Positions 26,850-37,421 of a stretch of DNA of 64,000 nucleotides are shown here, one piece after another. The position numbers were made by a program, and so were the translations under genes. Positions within the stretch are counted from its first letter, which is position 1. Each line of letters opens with the position of its first letter. This DNA comes from Ceratodon purpureus (Eukaryota > Streptophyta > Bryopsida > Pseudoditrichales > Ditrichaceae), in assembly GCA_014871385.1 (NCBI GenBank), contig CM026429.1, positions 2,268,554-2,332,553 of the forward strand, given 5' to 3'. The notes under the pieces were generated by a model that saw nothing but the letters and a program-made list of their open reading frames with translations, was not told where the DNA came from and ran no database searches.

Positions 26850-27893
26850 CTACATGAGTGTGGCCTGCCGTGCAAATGTGAGATACCCAGTGTGCCCTTT
26901 GGTTTCTGGATATGGTCTCGCAATTACAGGCTTCAGCTGTCTCTGAGGCTTCTTGCTTTCCTCTCCGACGGTCTTTGAGGTACCATTAGTGTCTCCTGCA
27001 TCAAGCCCACCCTCTGGCTTATCCTTCTCATCAGCTTCATTTGCTCGCTGCCGCTTATGAGGGGGCGGCTTGGTAGAGACCTCGCTAGATTTCTGCTCAC
27101 TACTGTGCTCACTACAATCAAAACTTGTGCTAAGGTTTTCGTGGCGCACCTCGTAAGACCGAAGCAGCACCTCAAAAGTACGAATATCAGCAAAACGCTC
27201 CTTGCTCAAAACCTCGCAAGTCCTCTGAACTTGCTCAATGCACGGAGAGAACGAGCACACGAGACCGTCACTGCGAAGTGACCTAACAACCGAGGGGATG
27301 GCCAACCAAGGCTGCGGCAAGTCTAGAAACACACCATCCACACACCCGGCAAGCTCCTCAGGGAACCCCTCTCCTTGAATGTCGCGTACCTTCACGGTAA
27401 CGACCCCTGAAACGCCGTTCCTCACAAAATCCTCTCTCGCAGCGTTCGCTCTCTGCTCGTGAAAATCAAATGTATGCACGTGCCCAGTGGGAGCCACAGC
27501 GCGGGCCAACGAATGCGTCAGAGACCCACTACCGGTTCCCGACTCCAACACTATGCTTCCCGGCCTGAGCTCCAGAAACGACACAACGAAGCTTATATCA
27601 GCGATATACAAAATCTGTGTTCTGTGCGGCAATGCCAGCGTCCAAAGCTCCGGCGTAGGAGCCAACAAGAAGACGAACCCAGCTCCGTTCTTCCCCACAA
27701 TTTGGCTCCCGAACTTCTTCCCAATCCATTCATTGTGCGGAAACACTCCAAACCTATTCTGAAGCTCCCCGTTCCTAGTCACGGTGACGGCCTTCATGCG
27801 ATCATGGCGCTCGTACACGATCACTACATCGCCTTCACAGATGGCCCGGCCCTTCTCCGGCCGCTCCTCTGCTGCAACCGCTAGCATGGCCAT
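26850..27893 (-). CDS. TRM61: tRNA (adenine-58-N1) methyltransferase catalytic subunit, TRM61-like
   Basis: Predicted SAM-dependent enzyme that, with a TRM6 partner, methylates A58 in the T loop of nuclear-encoded tRNAs. Single exon, 347 residues. The start is the first ATG of the frame, at 27893 (MAMLAVAAEERPEKG); the frame stays open 90 codons upstream but without an ATG. In order: the N-terminal beta-barrel region with EGDVVIVYERHDRMKAV and GVFPHNEWIGKKFGS, the LAPTPELWTLALPHRTQILY segment typical of the family, SAM motif I VLESGTGSGSL, motif II HTFDFHEQRA, the catalytic-site motif FLDLPQPW, a lysine/glutamate-rich insertion, and the conserved tail RPYPETKGHTGYLTFA. A tRNA gene lies 300 bases upstream on the same strand. 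Confidence 0.95.
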   Translation of the reverse strand: MAMLAVAAEERPEKGRAICEGDVVIVYERHDRMKAVTVTRNGELQNRFGVFPHNEWIGKKFGSQIVGKNGAGFVFLLAPTPELWTLALPHRTQILYIADISFVVSFLELRPGSIVLESGTGSGSLTHSLARAVAPTGHVHTFDFHEQRANAAREDFVRNGVSGVVTVKVRDIQGEGFPEELAGCVDGVFLDLPQPWLAIPSVVRSLRSDGLVCSFSPCIEQVQRTCEVLSKERFADIRTFEVLLRSYEVRHENLSTSFDCSEHSSEQKSSEVSTKPPPHKRQRANEADEKDKPEGGLDAGDTNGTSKTVGEESKKPQRQLKPVIARPYPETKGHTGYLTFARQATLM

Positions 27894-28164
27894 CCCGGCA
27901 AGTAACCAGCTTCTCTTCAAACCTGCAGAATGCAAACCTAAAACCCTGCCGATGCACTCAACACCGACATTCAGCCCAAAAGGGCAGGGTTTTGCCTCCC
28001 TCGAGTAATCAATACACCTGGAATAGTAAGCATATGAGCAACTTTTACGTTTTCCGTAGCTGCAGCAAACTGAAAGATACAACTTTTGCTTCGTATTGTT
28101 CCAAAAATAGCAGTTTTGGGTGATTATTTCGGACAAAAGCAAGAGATTCCGACAATCGATCAAG

Positions 28165-28175
28165 AAAAAACAAAA
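28165..28175 (-). terminator. RNA polymerase III terminator of tRNA-Leu
   Basis: On the minus strand, about 19 bases past the end of the tRNA, there is TTTT followed by G and six T, the usual oligo-T stop for RNA polymerase III. Confidence 0.7.
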
Positions 28176-28193
28176 GAGGGGGATACGTTAATT

Positions 28194-28273
28194 GTTCACA
28201 GTGGGATTCGAACCCACGCCCTTTCGGACCAGAACCTTAATCTGGCGCCTTAGACCAACTCGGCCATATGAAC
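28194..28273 (-). tRNA. tRNA-Leu (anticodon AAG)
   Basis: Reads GTTCATATGGCCGAGTTGG from the 5' end. The seven-base-pair acceptor stem closes with TGTGAAC. The anticodon arm is CCAGA-TTAAGGT-TCTGG, giving AAG at positions 34-36 (decodes CUU/CUC after inosine formation). A long variable arm typical of type II leucine tRNAs is followed by GGGTTCGAATCCC, which contains the B box. No intron. The 80-base gene lacks encoded CCA, as expected of a nuclear tRNA gene. Confidence 0.96.
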
Positions 28274-28949
28274 AGTACGGATTGGGCGGATGTCCTCGCC
28301 CGCGCGTCCAATTAGCGCACCCAAGCCATTTTATAGTATATAAAAATCACTGAAGTGGTGTTCGGGGAAATCACTCATCTAGAAATATGCAGGAACACAC
28401 TAGTTGAACTACTCCGTACTCTTTAAAATTTGTCTCATGCTGGTTCCTTCGAACAACAATGAGCTGCGAGTAATACTCAACCTAAAAGTCAAATTAGCCT
28501 CATCTCCAACCATGAGCTACGACTAATCACTGTTAGCAAGGTCTTATTATGATTACAAGGAAAATTGCAAGGAAGTAAGTGTAACAATAAGGAACCATGC
28601 TAACTACATCATACAGTCAGATTACTAGTGGATTGCATTGTAACGTTGTTTACATTGATTTGAGAAAATTACATGTTCTTTGAGACATGACCACTGAGGC
28701 TAAAAGCTACGAGAAATAGTAGATTGCAATCACACCTGGATGACGGATTCCTCTCAGATTACGGTGCTAATATGTCCGTCCATTGAGGGCCCAGAGATAG
28801 AAGTTGACTCCGTAGTACAACCGGGTTCAAAACCATTCACACTATACTAGAAAGCTCTTGGAAGCACGTCGCACCAGAAGTAGAAGTTCGACGGATCTAG
28901 GCACCAGCCATGTGTGCAATGCATCAGCATCTGAAGTCATCCTCAAGAG
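28274..28949. other. Spacer between tRNA-Leu and Gemin2
   Basis: No gene. It includes the upstream region of the minus-strand tRNA and, next to 28949, the likely 3' untranslated region of Gemin2. Confidence 0.5.
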
Positions 28950-31017
28950 TCAGCTTAACGCATCCTCAGCTTGGCCAAAGTAGCGTCCGGCAATTGTAAT
29001 GAGCACATTCAGCCTGTGTAAATCTTCGTCCTCAGCTGATGTTTTACTTGCTCTCAAAGAAGCACACCTGGAAAAATGTACTAGTATCCGTCAGAATCTC
29101 ACTTCATGAAAACAAAGCCGCTATAGAAAAAAATAAAAGCACAGCTTAACTAAGGTGTACCTAAAATTGTTGCACACCAAGCTATCTGTAAGCTTTTACT
29201 TCTGAAGTGAATATGAAAACCATACCTTCTCAAAAGTGATCGGTATGCTGCCATCGTCTGAGCATCTAGAGGCTTATCAACCACTACAGACAGAGCAAAC
29301 AGCCACTGCGCCCGCTCTTCAGGTAGGCCATCTACTCTCTCTAGCCAAGCAATGTGGTATCGCAGAAGAGCCGCCCGTTTCACTTCGTCCAATTTCATCA
29401 AAATACCAAGTAGGGGGGCATTAGGACCTTTTAGATCACTAGGTTTACGTTTGACTCTATCCTTTGATACATTTTTAGTAGGTGGCTTTAACATAGATGA
29501 CTCCTCGATTGCATCTTTTAGTTTTCTTGAAGCCGGGTGATCACTGGAATCAAGTTCCTCGTCTGATAACGTTGCAGTCATACCTAACGCCGGAAAATCC
29601 GATTCAGAGTCTAGATTAGGAAGTAAGACGCTGTCGGAATTCTGGACCGTTTCTGTTTGAACACCTTCAACCGTTATTTCACCCACGCTCATTGGCTGCT
29701 CTTCAGCTGACAATGTGGGTTCACCTGTCACTTCACCCGTAGTCGCAAGATTGTCATCAACAGACAAAACAGCTTCCTCCTCCACAGGGCTGGTCGACTT
29801 TCCAAAACAATAAGTCTCCCATCCGACTTGGTTGTGAATTGATGGCAAAGGCCCATTGAATTCCTTCTCTTCTTCTGGTATAGTTTCTACGTATTTCTGA
29901 ACCACACCAAATTCCAAGAACCTTTCAATTGTGAGAACGCAACACAAAAGATGTCTACGAAGAAGCAGAGGGGAAACTACAATAAAGAGGGGGGGGAGGG
30001 GCGGGGATTAGACAAAAGAGACAAATAAAAAATTACAAGCTAGAGATCAGCTTAGAAACGAGAGATTTCATCAGCTAATGTACAACACACTGATCATACC
30101 ATGCGAAGATCTGAAAAGTTCGCCAGGAATTCTGTTTCCCATTCTTTGGAAGGGAGCAAATGTGGAGCGCATGTTGGCACAGGAGGTATTGACGGCATAT
30201 AAGGAGTCTGTTCTGCAAACTTCTTTGAATCAATTTTTGCTACCACGACCTTCGGACAGCGCTTAAACTCCCACCTGAATCCAGATTATGCATCAGTACG
30301 AAACCCCGAACAAAAATCCCATACGTCCTCAATTTCTGGAAACAGGCCAAAAACCCTAAAAATTTGAAACCAAAAAACCACTCCAAGAAAGCCTACAATC
30401 CCAAGCCATTCGAGCTATACAGGAAAGAAAAACAAGATGATCAGACTAACGAACTTGCAAAGATCATCAACACGAGTGCGATCAAGATGGGTCACAAAAG
30501 AAGTAAACACTGACTTGACTCGCCGCAAATACTCCCACCCATCTTCAGGCTCCCCGGATTCGAAATCCGGCTCCCCCTGAACGTCAAACGCAAGCGGCTG
30601 AAAGCTCTCGACCTCCTCTTCACTATCATCCTCATAAACCTCACTCTCAGAAACAGAGGACTGCGACTGACTCGGCACATCCAGCCCCAATTCCAGCAGC
30701 AGCTCCTCCTCATACGAACACTCCTCCGAACTCGCCACCTTCGCCTTCTTCCCCCGCTGCCGCCTGTCTACCGTCTTATGCCGCGGCTTCTGCGCTCCAT
30801 GATCCACATCCATCTCATACAACTCCTGGCTCACAGGCTCCAACTCCGCCCACACCTCCGCTACACGCGTGTAGTAGCTGTCCCCCATGCCCCAGTATAT
30901 GGCAAACATCTCATCCCGAGTGTACTTGCGCCCCTCTCCATCCCCACAACCCACTGCATCTTCCAAACCCATCTGAGGCACATCACCCACATCCGGAGTG
31001 CCAGTCTCCTCCTCCAT
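28950..31017 (-). CDS. GEMIN2: Gemin2 / SMN-interacting protein 1 homologue
   Basis: Factor for assembly of Sm rings on spliceosomal snRNAs; Gemin2 binds the Sm pentamer. Four exons fit exactly in phase: 31017-30455, 30274-30100, 29896-29226 and 29067-28950, giving about 508 residues. The start ATG at 31017 opens an acidic N-terminal region. The conserved core begins near RKYTRDEMFAIYWGMGDSYY. WEYLRRVKSVFTSF, joined across the first intron to CKWEFKRCPKVVVAKIDSKK, is followed by PHLLPSKEWETEFL in exon 2. Exon 3 carries a long acidic insertion and then WLERVDGLPEERAQWLFALS and LDAQTMAAYRSLLRR, joined to the last exon CASLRASK...LNVLITIAGRYFGQAEDA. That final motif is typical of plant Gemin2. 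The exon 2 to 3 junction (ATG|GT, TTCAG|AAATAC) is the only one needing a choice. A telo-box lies just upstream. Confidence 0.93.
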
Positions 31018-31049
31018 CTCCTCCTCCTCCTCCTTAAACCCTGATCCTT

Positions 31050-31070
31050 AAACCCTAAACCCTAAACCCT
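31050..31070 (+). promoter_or_regulatory. Telo-box (three plant telomere-type units)
   Basis: Three consecutive CCCTAAA-type units, preceded by a partial one at 31035-31041, lie 33 bases upstream of the Gemin2 start codon, probably in its 5' untranslated region or promoter. In plants the AAACCCTAA telo-box is a known element upstream of many translation and RNA-processing genes. An interstitial telomere relic is less likely at this length. Confidence 0.6.
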
Positions 31071-31371
31071 GGACCAAAGTTGCAGATCCTGGAATAAGAC
31101 ATTCTCATACTAAGTTGCACATGAGACGATGGTAATGGTTTTGGAGTGCACCCGTGTTGGCTGTGAGAGCCATCTTCTTCGGTGGTGATGCCGCTCCCAG
31201 GTGCAGTGGCTTCTGGCTTGGGAATTGCGATGGTGGTGTGGTGTGGTGTGGTGTAGGGAAGTGATCTTTCAGGTGGAGGTGCGACTGGGTTTCTTGGTGT
31301 GAGTATGGTGATGGTTCTGGAGAAGTGGAGACAGTGTGTTTGTGAGCTTCTTGGCATGGAGTTTCGGCTCC
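31071..31371. other. Upstream region of Gemin2
   Basis: GC-richer promoter-like DNA with a GTGGTGTGGTGTGGTGTGG simple repeat near 31231-31253. It separates the telo-box from the minisatellite. No gene seen. Confidence 0.45.
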
Positions 31372-31721
31372 ATTTTTGATGGATGGATAAATGATTTTTG
31401 ATGGATGGATAAATGATTTTTGATGGATGGATAAATGATTTTTGATGGATGGATAAATGATTTTTGATGGATGGATAAATGATTTTTGATGGATGGATAA
31501 ATGATTTTTGATGGATGGATAAATGATTTTTGATGGATGGATAAATGATTTTTGATGGATGGATAAATGATTTTTGATGGATGGATAAATGATTTTTGAT
31601 GGATGGATAAATGATTTTTGATGGATGGATAAATGATTTTTGATGGATGGATAAATGATTTTTGATGGATGGATAAATGATTTTTGATGGATGGATGAAT
31701 GATTTTTGATGGATGGATGAA
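31372..31721. repeat. 22-bp minisatellite, about 16 copies
   Basis: The tandem unit ATTTTTGATGGATGGATAAATG is repeated about 16 times with almost no variation; the last two units carry GATGAATG. Because 22 is not a multiple of three and no phase contains a stop on the minus strand, the array creates a long artificial frame with a 22-residue period. That frame is not a gene. A short degenerate relative of the same unit lies at 41281-41346. Confidence 0.95.
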
Positions 31722-33477
31722 CTAGCCTCTCTGTGGGCGAGCCTCACCACGTTGGTGGATGGAAGGGTGATGGACATGAAGACAAATACGTAAAAATTGT
31801 AGGCAAGAATACTACTTTTAACTCCTCGGTCAGTTTTGTGGTTGAAAATATCTATGAAGAAATTAGAATTAATGGAGTACCTAGAACCATGGTTATAAAA
31901 GTACGTGTATTATTTTGTATTTGTGTCAAGGATCTTTCACATAAATTTGGTTTTTCTCGTACTTTTAACATTTAAAAACATTCTGGTTGTGGGTATTCAG
32001 AAGTAGAAAATATAGTTTTTAAGTATAAAAGTTTCAAAACATAAGAACATATTCAAAACTAGAAAGAGCAAGAGTATTTTTGTACTCCACTGACGAAGCC
32101 CAAAACTATGCTAAAGCTGCATCAATAAATTATTCACAATTGCACCGCCATCCACTCTTAGTATAAATTCTCCACCAACCGTATGGGGCTCCCTCCCCGA
32201 GGAATATTTGGAGCCTCCGTGGTGCTTGATGAAGTTGAGAAGCCGGTGATGGTTAATTCTTGAGGTGTTGAAAAAAGTATCATGCTTTGTCTGTGATCGA
32301 TCCTCCGAATCAACGCTTGGCCTCATAGAGTGGCTGATGGATTGCCTATGCACCAGATTCACGATGTAGGCTCTCTTGTGTCACACCCTCCTGAATTGTC
32401 TTGGGATCACTGAAAGTTGTATGTTTAGTTTCACGGTGATTGAAGAAAGGCACACAGTTGTGAACTCTTTATGAGCAGAGACAAGCTTTAGAGGCACAAC
32501 AGACTCTATGTGCACTTGTCATGCGAGTTTTGTAAAACCTCGTAAAACAACTTGATATTGAATAAATGCTTTGCATCAAATGATTAAGGATAATTTAAAT
32601 TCTCAATTTAAGCAATATCTGTTATGGGACACAGGCACAGAGTACATCTATAACTTACCACAAAATGTTCTTTCATTTATACCATACATGTCAAAGTTCA
32701 TACATGCATGTTGTACAGTACATCAAAGTCCTTGGGGCTTAAGAAGCCCATGATGATGGACAAAACAAAAGTTGTCCCAGTGCTTACATTCTGCTCCAAG
32801 AGATAGGATGTGAAGACCTTCAATACCAAATTAAAAGAATCTTGTGTATCATACAATATACATCAAACTACCAGTTCCTTCATCTCACTATCGGTCCTCG
32901 GAACTGCGGGGCTAAGAACTCTGAGCTGAATTGGCGCCATTGCTAAGTCTCACTTCTCTCCCTTTACGAGCCGACAGCAAGAAACCCGGCAATCCAACTA
33001 CCAGTGAATCGGAAAAGACAATAACACCTCACCACTCTTTCAGTCTCTACTCACAGTCCGCAAAAAGGAACTCCAAACCCTAACACTTCAGCATATATAC
33101 TCAGGGAATCATTAACGCCAAGACGGCGTGTAATTGTAGCCGCCACCGTACCGGGCCAAGTGTTATCTGTTCATAATGACTCCCGCGTCGAATCGGATCC
33201 CGCACGCGGTTACGGTAACGGTCAACTCTCGGAACATTCCTTCGATCCGAGTTCTCCATCCGAGTTTTCTCTTCCGAGTTCCGAGATCGGAATCCGAGAA
33301 CACGGCCTGCGTTAATTGTTTTAAGGATCGTGGAGCATCCGGTTCTGACTAACTCTTAATACGGATAGTGTCTAGCTAGTATTTACCTAATTAACCAAAA
33401 AAATGAAAAATTGATTGAATCCTAACTCCGGTTGGGGATTATCCGGTTTATTCTGAGCTCCTCGGATCCCACAAATC
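31722..33477. other. Intergenic region with one possible orphan exon
   Basis: No complete gene is recognised. A GC-richer island at about 32880-33320 includes repeated CCGAGTT words at 33238-33290 and looks like a promoter or 5' untranslated region for a minus-strand transcript starting near 33100. See the candidate exon at 32872-32940. Confidence 0.35.
32872..32940 (-). CDS. Possible orphan first exon (23 codons)
   Basis: On the minus strand a well-placed ATG (GCAATGGCGCC) opens MAPIQLRVLSPAVPRTDSEM, three further codons, then a GTAGTT donor. The codon choice and the GC-rich upstream island look like a real gene start. The next in-frame pieces (for example VFTSYLLEQN just after a TTGAAG near 32821) are short and not recognised. 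It could be a truncated gene, a small peptide gene, or chance. Confidence 0.25.
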
Positions 33478-33614
33478 GGATGACACATACAAGAAGCTAA
33501 CTTCTCATAGAAAATTCAGTAAAAAAATCACACCACAAAAAGTACATGACGGATGAGAAAATGCGGATGGAATCTGTACATCAGACCAAAATGGCATGCT
33601 TGGGCAGGTAGGGG
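33478..33614. mobile_element. Truncated TTAA-family element (fragment G)
   Basis: The right end is GGGCAGGTAGGGG followed by TTAA (33615-33618). Read in reverse it matches the first roughly 140 bases of the elements at 36190-36755 and 48142-48710, including the block CACTTTTTGTGGTGTGATTT and the GAAGTTAGCTTCTTGTATGTG region. The left side is missing. Confidence 0.65.
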
Positions 33615-34697
33615 TTAAACAAACAAAAGCTAATCAAAGTCATTATTTCTAGCTCCATAGTTCTCATTCAAATGACTTTTTAGTTTTATTTTTTTAATAT
33701 TGAGAAATCGTGAAAAAATCTATAAATATTCACTAATGGCGTCTAAAAATAATGATTTCATAAATTTTGGTGCTTGTTGAAGCCAAGAACATCAATACCA
33801 TGTAGTGTACTCAAAATATTATCATTACATTCAACTAAAACAACTCTTTGATTCGTGAAATGATATTTTTTTTGCATTTGATCTTATGAACAAAATATAA
33901 CTTAATAAACCTAGTTGTAAGTCAAATTTAAATTTGGAAAATAACTTGAAATTACTTATTTATAGTTGGTATAAGTTGAAGGGATAACACCATACTTAGT
34001 ACTTGACTTTCTACAGTCATAGGTTTTGTCATCATATTATAGAATTAAAACATGGTGATTGTTATAAGATTCTTGATTGTTATATGCATTTATAGTAAGT
34101 AACTTATAAATACTCAATAAAATTTATATTTTATGTGAACTTTCTTTAGTTCTTTTGATATAGAAAATTAATTTAATTTTAAATTGAATATTAACTTCTA
34201 TATAATCATTATTTGTAGACAACATATGGAAACACTTGGAAAAAAAATCAAAAATTCATATTTTGCATTAATTATAATGGCCTCATTAATCATCTATTGT
34301 TGAAGCCTATTTCCTTGGCCCGGATAGGCTTGGGCATTAATGGAATAAGAAAGGTCGCGGTTTACTCCACTATTGAGATGAATAGTGTCATCATGATAAC
34401 CACAAGGTGGAGGATATGTTGCCAAAGACTAAAAGAATATAAATGATGGCTTGTTTGTGGACTTCAAAAATGTGTGTGTAGAGATTGTACGAATCCAATG
34501 TGAAGAGCTTGAGGTCAATCTATGCATATTTTTTGAAATTATTTTGTTAAAATTAATAAAGTTTATTAAAGAACCATTGAGCTTTTTAGTTTGATTTTTA
34601 ATCCAACTTTAATTTTTACTCGTAGAAATATAGCATGTAAAAAAAATAAAAAAATAAACAGATAAATATGTAATTTATATCTATCATATACAAAATC

Positions 34698-34700
<3 letters not shown>

Positions 34701-34741
<41 letters not shown>
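34701..34741. repeat. TA dinucleotide microsatellite
   Basis: Twenty uninterrupted TA units. Confidence 0.95.
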
Positions 34742-34744
<3 letters not shown>

Positions 34745-35354
34745 AAATCAAACCCTTTAATTGAAAAGATAATAATTTGTAATTCAATACATAATTGAAA
34801 ATAATATTTAATTTGACTTAGTCCAAATTTTCTATACATGTACACCAAAATTTGAAGCTTGTTTTTCATGAGTAATTCCGTTTAAATTTCAATCCTACAC
34901 ACTAATTTTTCTTTTAAAATTATGAGGTTTCCAATATAATATGTGATTATTATAAAATCATTGAATTTGGATAGAAGCTAAAGTAACCATAAATGAACAT
35001 GATATATTCACCAAAGTTTAATGCATCAAAATATGATCATAAAAAAATGTGATTTCACCATTCCAACTTATAGGTAAATAAATGCAAAAGTATAAAAAGA
35101 TGCAACATACAATATACAATGTAGTAAACAATAAAATATTATTTGGGAGTTTTACACGATATAGGCAATGTATAGACAACTTTGACATCTTTCACACAGT
35201 AACACTAAATGTCGGTAAAAAGTGTGACTAACATAGTCATGAATAATTTCTTATTTGCTTTTATTTCCACGTTTGTTGTAGAATCTTCCATCGTATAAGA
35301 AATCTTTTCTACAAAAATAATATCATTATCATAATATTGAATGGTTAAGGAAAG

Positions 35355-35404
<50 letters not shown>
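35355..35404. repeat. Fifty-base A run
   Basis: Fifty consecutive A residues, preceded by GGAAAG. It could be a mononucleotide repeat or the tail of a retroposed sequence, but no retroposon body or target duplication is evident beside it. Confidence 0.9.
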
Positions 35405-35406
<2 letters not shown>

Positions 35407-36189
35407 TCAATTAATTCTAGCATTTCTATCATTTATTATAAAAAAAGATTTTGCCTCAACTTGACTGAGCTAAATTATCTATTCTACATGATATTTTAAA
35501 AAAAAATTATGATGAAAAAATAATAATATATAGTGTTTAAATTCCATTCATATCATTGAATACTTCTAAGAAGAAGAGAAACTACGGTCTCCGGAGGAGA
35601 CCGAAGTGAATTAAGTGTCTGTTCGATCCACCCCCAAGCCAATGCCCAGAGGACAAAGGTATGGAAGTAAAGATCTACTCTGAATACTTCTATAATAATT
35701 TGGAATAAAAAATTTCATATGACAATAAAGATTAAAATTCTATAGAAATTGAAAACAAAATATTTGTTTTAAAATTATTTTTCATTCACTAAACATGTAA
35801 TTTTCAAAATGTATCAACAAGTTGCCAAGATTTACACTATTTTATATAAACATCAATGAAGTCAATATGTGTTAAAATTGCAAAATTTAGTAATTACTTC
35901 AAACAACATAAACTCTGTTGGATATGGGTACATTGTTATAACCTTACAATTCTATCCAACCATTTTATAATCCAATATACATTGATTCAATTTTATTTTT
36001 TGAATAAATCTTGGAACTTAACTTCATAAAAAAAACATAGTTTTTATGTAAGATGAAATTGTGGAATCTATTTGAAGATGTTTCTAGGATATAGGTAATC
36101 TTTACAGATACATGAATTTTGGTGTTTTTAGCTCACATTATATAAATTTTTGATATTTAAATCTTCTTTGCACTCTAAAGATTTTTTAA

Positions 36190-36755
36190 CTCCTAATTGC
36201 CCAAGCAGGCGTTTGTGGCTCAATGTATAGATTTCATCTCTATTTTCTCATCCATAATGCACTTTTTGTGGTGTGATTTTTACTGAATTTTCTATGGGAA
36301 GTTAGCTTCTTGTATGTGTCATCCGATTGTAAAGGAAATCATTTTTGAAAAAATTATGCCTCATTTTGTGTTGAAGTGTTTCACCAAAAATCTTGAAGAT
36401 TTTGGTCTAGAAGTGTTCTTGAAGAAAAAAACTATTAAAATCAAGCATCCAAAAATCTCCAAAAATCACTACACCTAAAGTGCTACATTAAAACCCATCA
36501 CAAAAAATTTCATCTACTTATTGTCAATATCTTATTCGTAATTGAAATAGGAAATATTTTTTTTATTTTATGTTTCAAAAGTTATAAAAAAAGATTAGTC
36601 GTAGCAGTCATAGATCTAACCATAAAGATAGAATCTAAAATTTAAGATGTGTAACTTTTATTTATATGTAAAGTTATAAATTTCATATTGATTGCATTTT
36701 ATAATGCATCTTTGTAAAACTGTCTAAACTGGACATAGGTGAGGACGTTTAGAGG
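36190..36755. mobile_element. TTAA-family element (copy F)
   Basis: TTAA lies at 36186-36189 and 36756-36759. The left end is CTCCTAATTGCCC and the right end is GGACGTTTAGAGG, an imperfect inverse. The interior closely matches the element at 48142-48710 (CACTTTTTGTGGTGTGATTT, a long GAAGTTAGCTTCTTGTATG block, and CATAGATCTAACC), defining a second subfamily of about 570 bases. No coding frame. Confidence 0.75.
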
Positions 36756-37421
36756 TTAAACAATATAAAATTATAGAAATAAATGTAAGATGTTCTAGAT
36801 AAAGATATGTAAGGCTTTCATTAAATAATTTTGTAAAAGAATTTGACATCCATATTTATAGATTTTGAGTACAATAAAAAAAAATAAGGTCATATTAATG
36901 AAATCTAAGTTTCTGATTCATCTCTTCTTATAAAAAATCTTCTAGAAATATCCTCTTCTAGATTAAAATAAATAATCATCTATATAACTATGTTCAAATT
37001 CTTTAGTTATTCTAAATTTTCCAAGAACAGATATTGAACCTACTTGTTTTCAATAATAGAAGTACAACAGTTATAAAATAATTATTTTGAATGCTTTTTG
37101 GTTTCAAAACCTTGGGAATAACATTAAGTTAAAGGATACAATTTTGCTTTTGAATCCACAACTTTTGCCATTGACATCTTTTGACTTTTGCTTTTAACAT
37201 CATTTGCTTTTGAAATTTCCTTTAGTTTTAAAAATAAAAACTCATATTATCTTTTTCTTTAGCTTCATTATATAAGATCTTCATCACATAAGATCATTTT
37301 ATATTATTCAAAGTATAAGGCTCGTGACCATTATCATCGCTCTTCTAAGTTTTTTTTTTACTAAAATAAATTCATCTCATAAAGTCAAACAAGTTAATTT
37401 TATTAGGTGAGTTATATTTAT

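Larger units (their letters stand above)
33619..36189. other. AT-rich gene-free region with simple repeats
   Basis: No gene recognised. It contains a long TA microsatellite and a long A run, listed separately, and an isolated short GC-richer patch at 35583-35650 with the palindrome CGGTCTCCGGAGGAGACCG and GTTCGATCC, a word resembling a polymerase III B box but without a matching A box. Confidence 0.45.

Noticed and set aside
31055-31777. Long minus-strand frame (240 codons) with a 22-residue repeat
   Set aside because: It is produced by the 22-bp minisatellite, whose period and lack of stops keep every minus-strand frame open; the non-repeat ends show no family features.
35583-35650. GC-rich patch with a B-box-like GTTCGATCC as a tRNA or SINE
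   Set aside because: No matching A box at the right distance and no cloverleaf can be drawn; left as part of the gene-free region.
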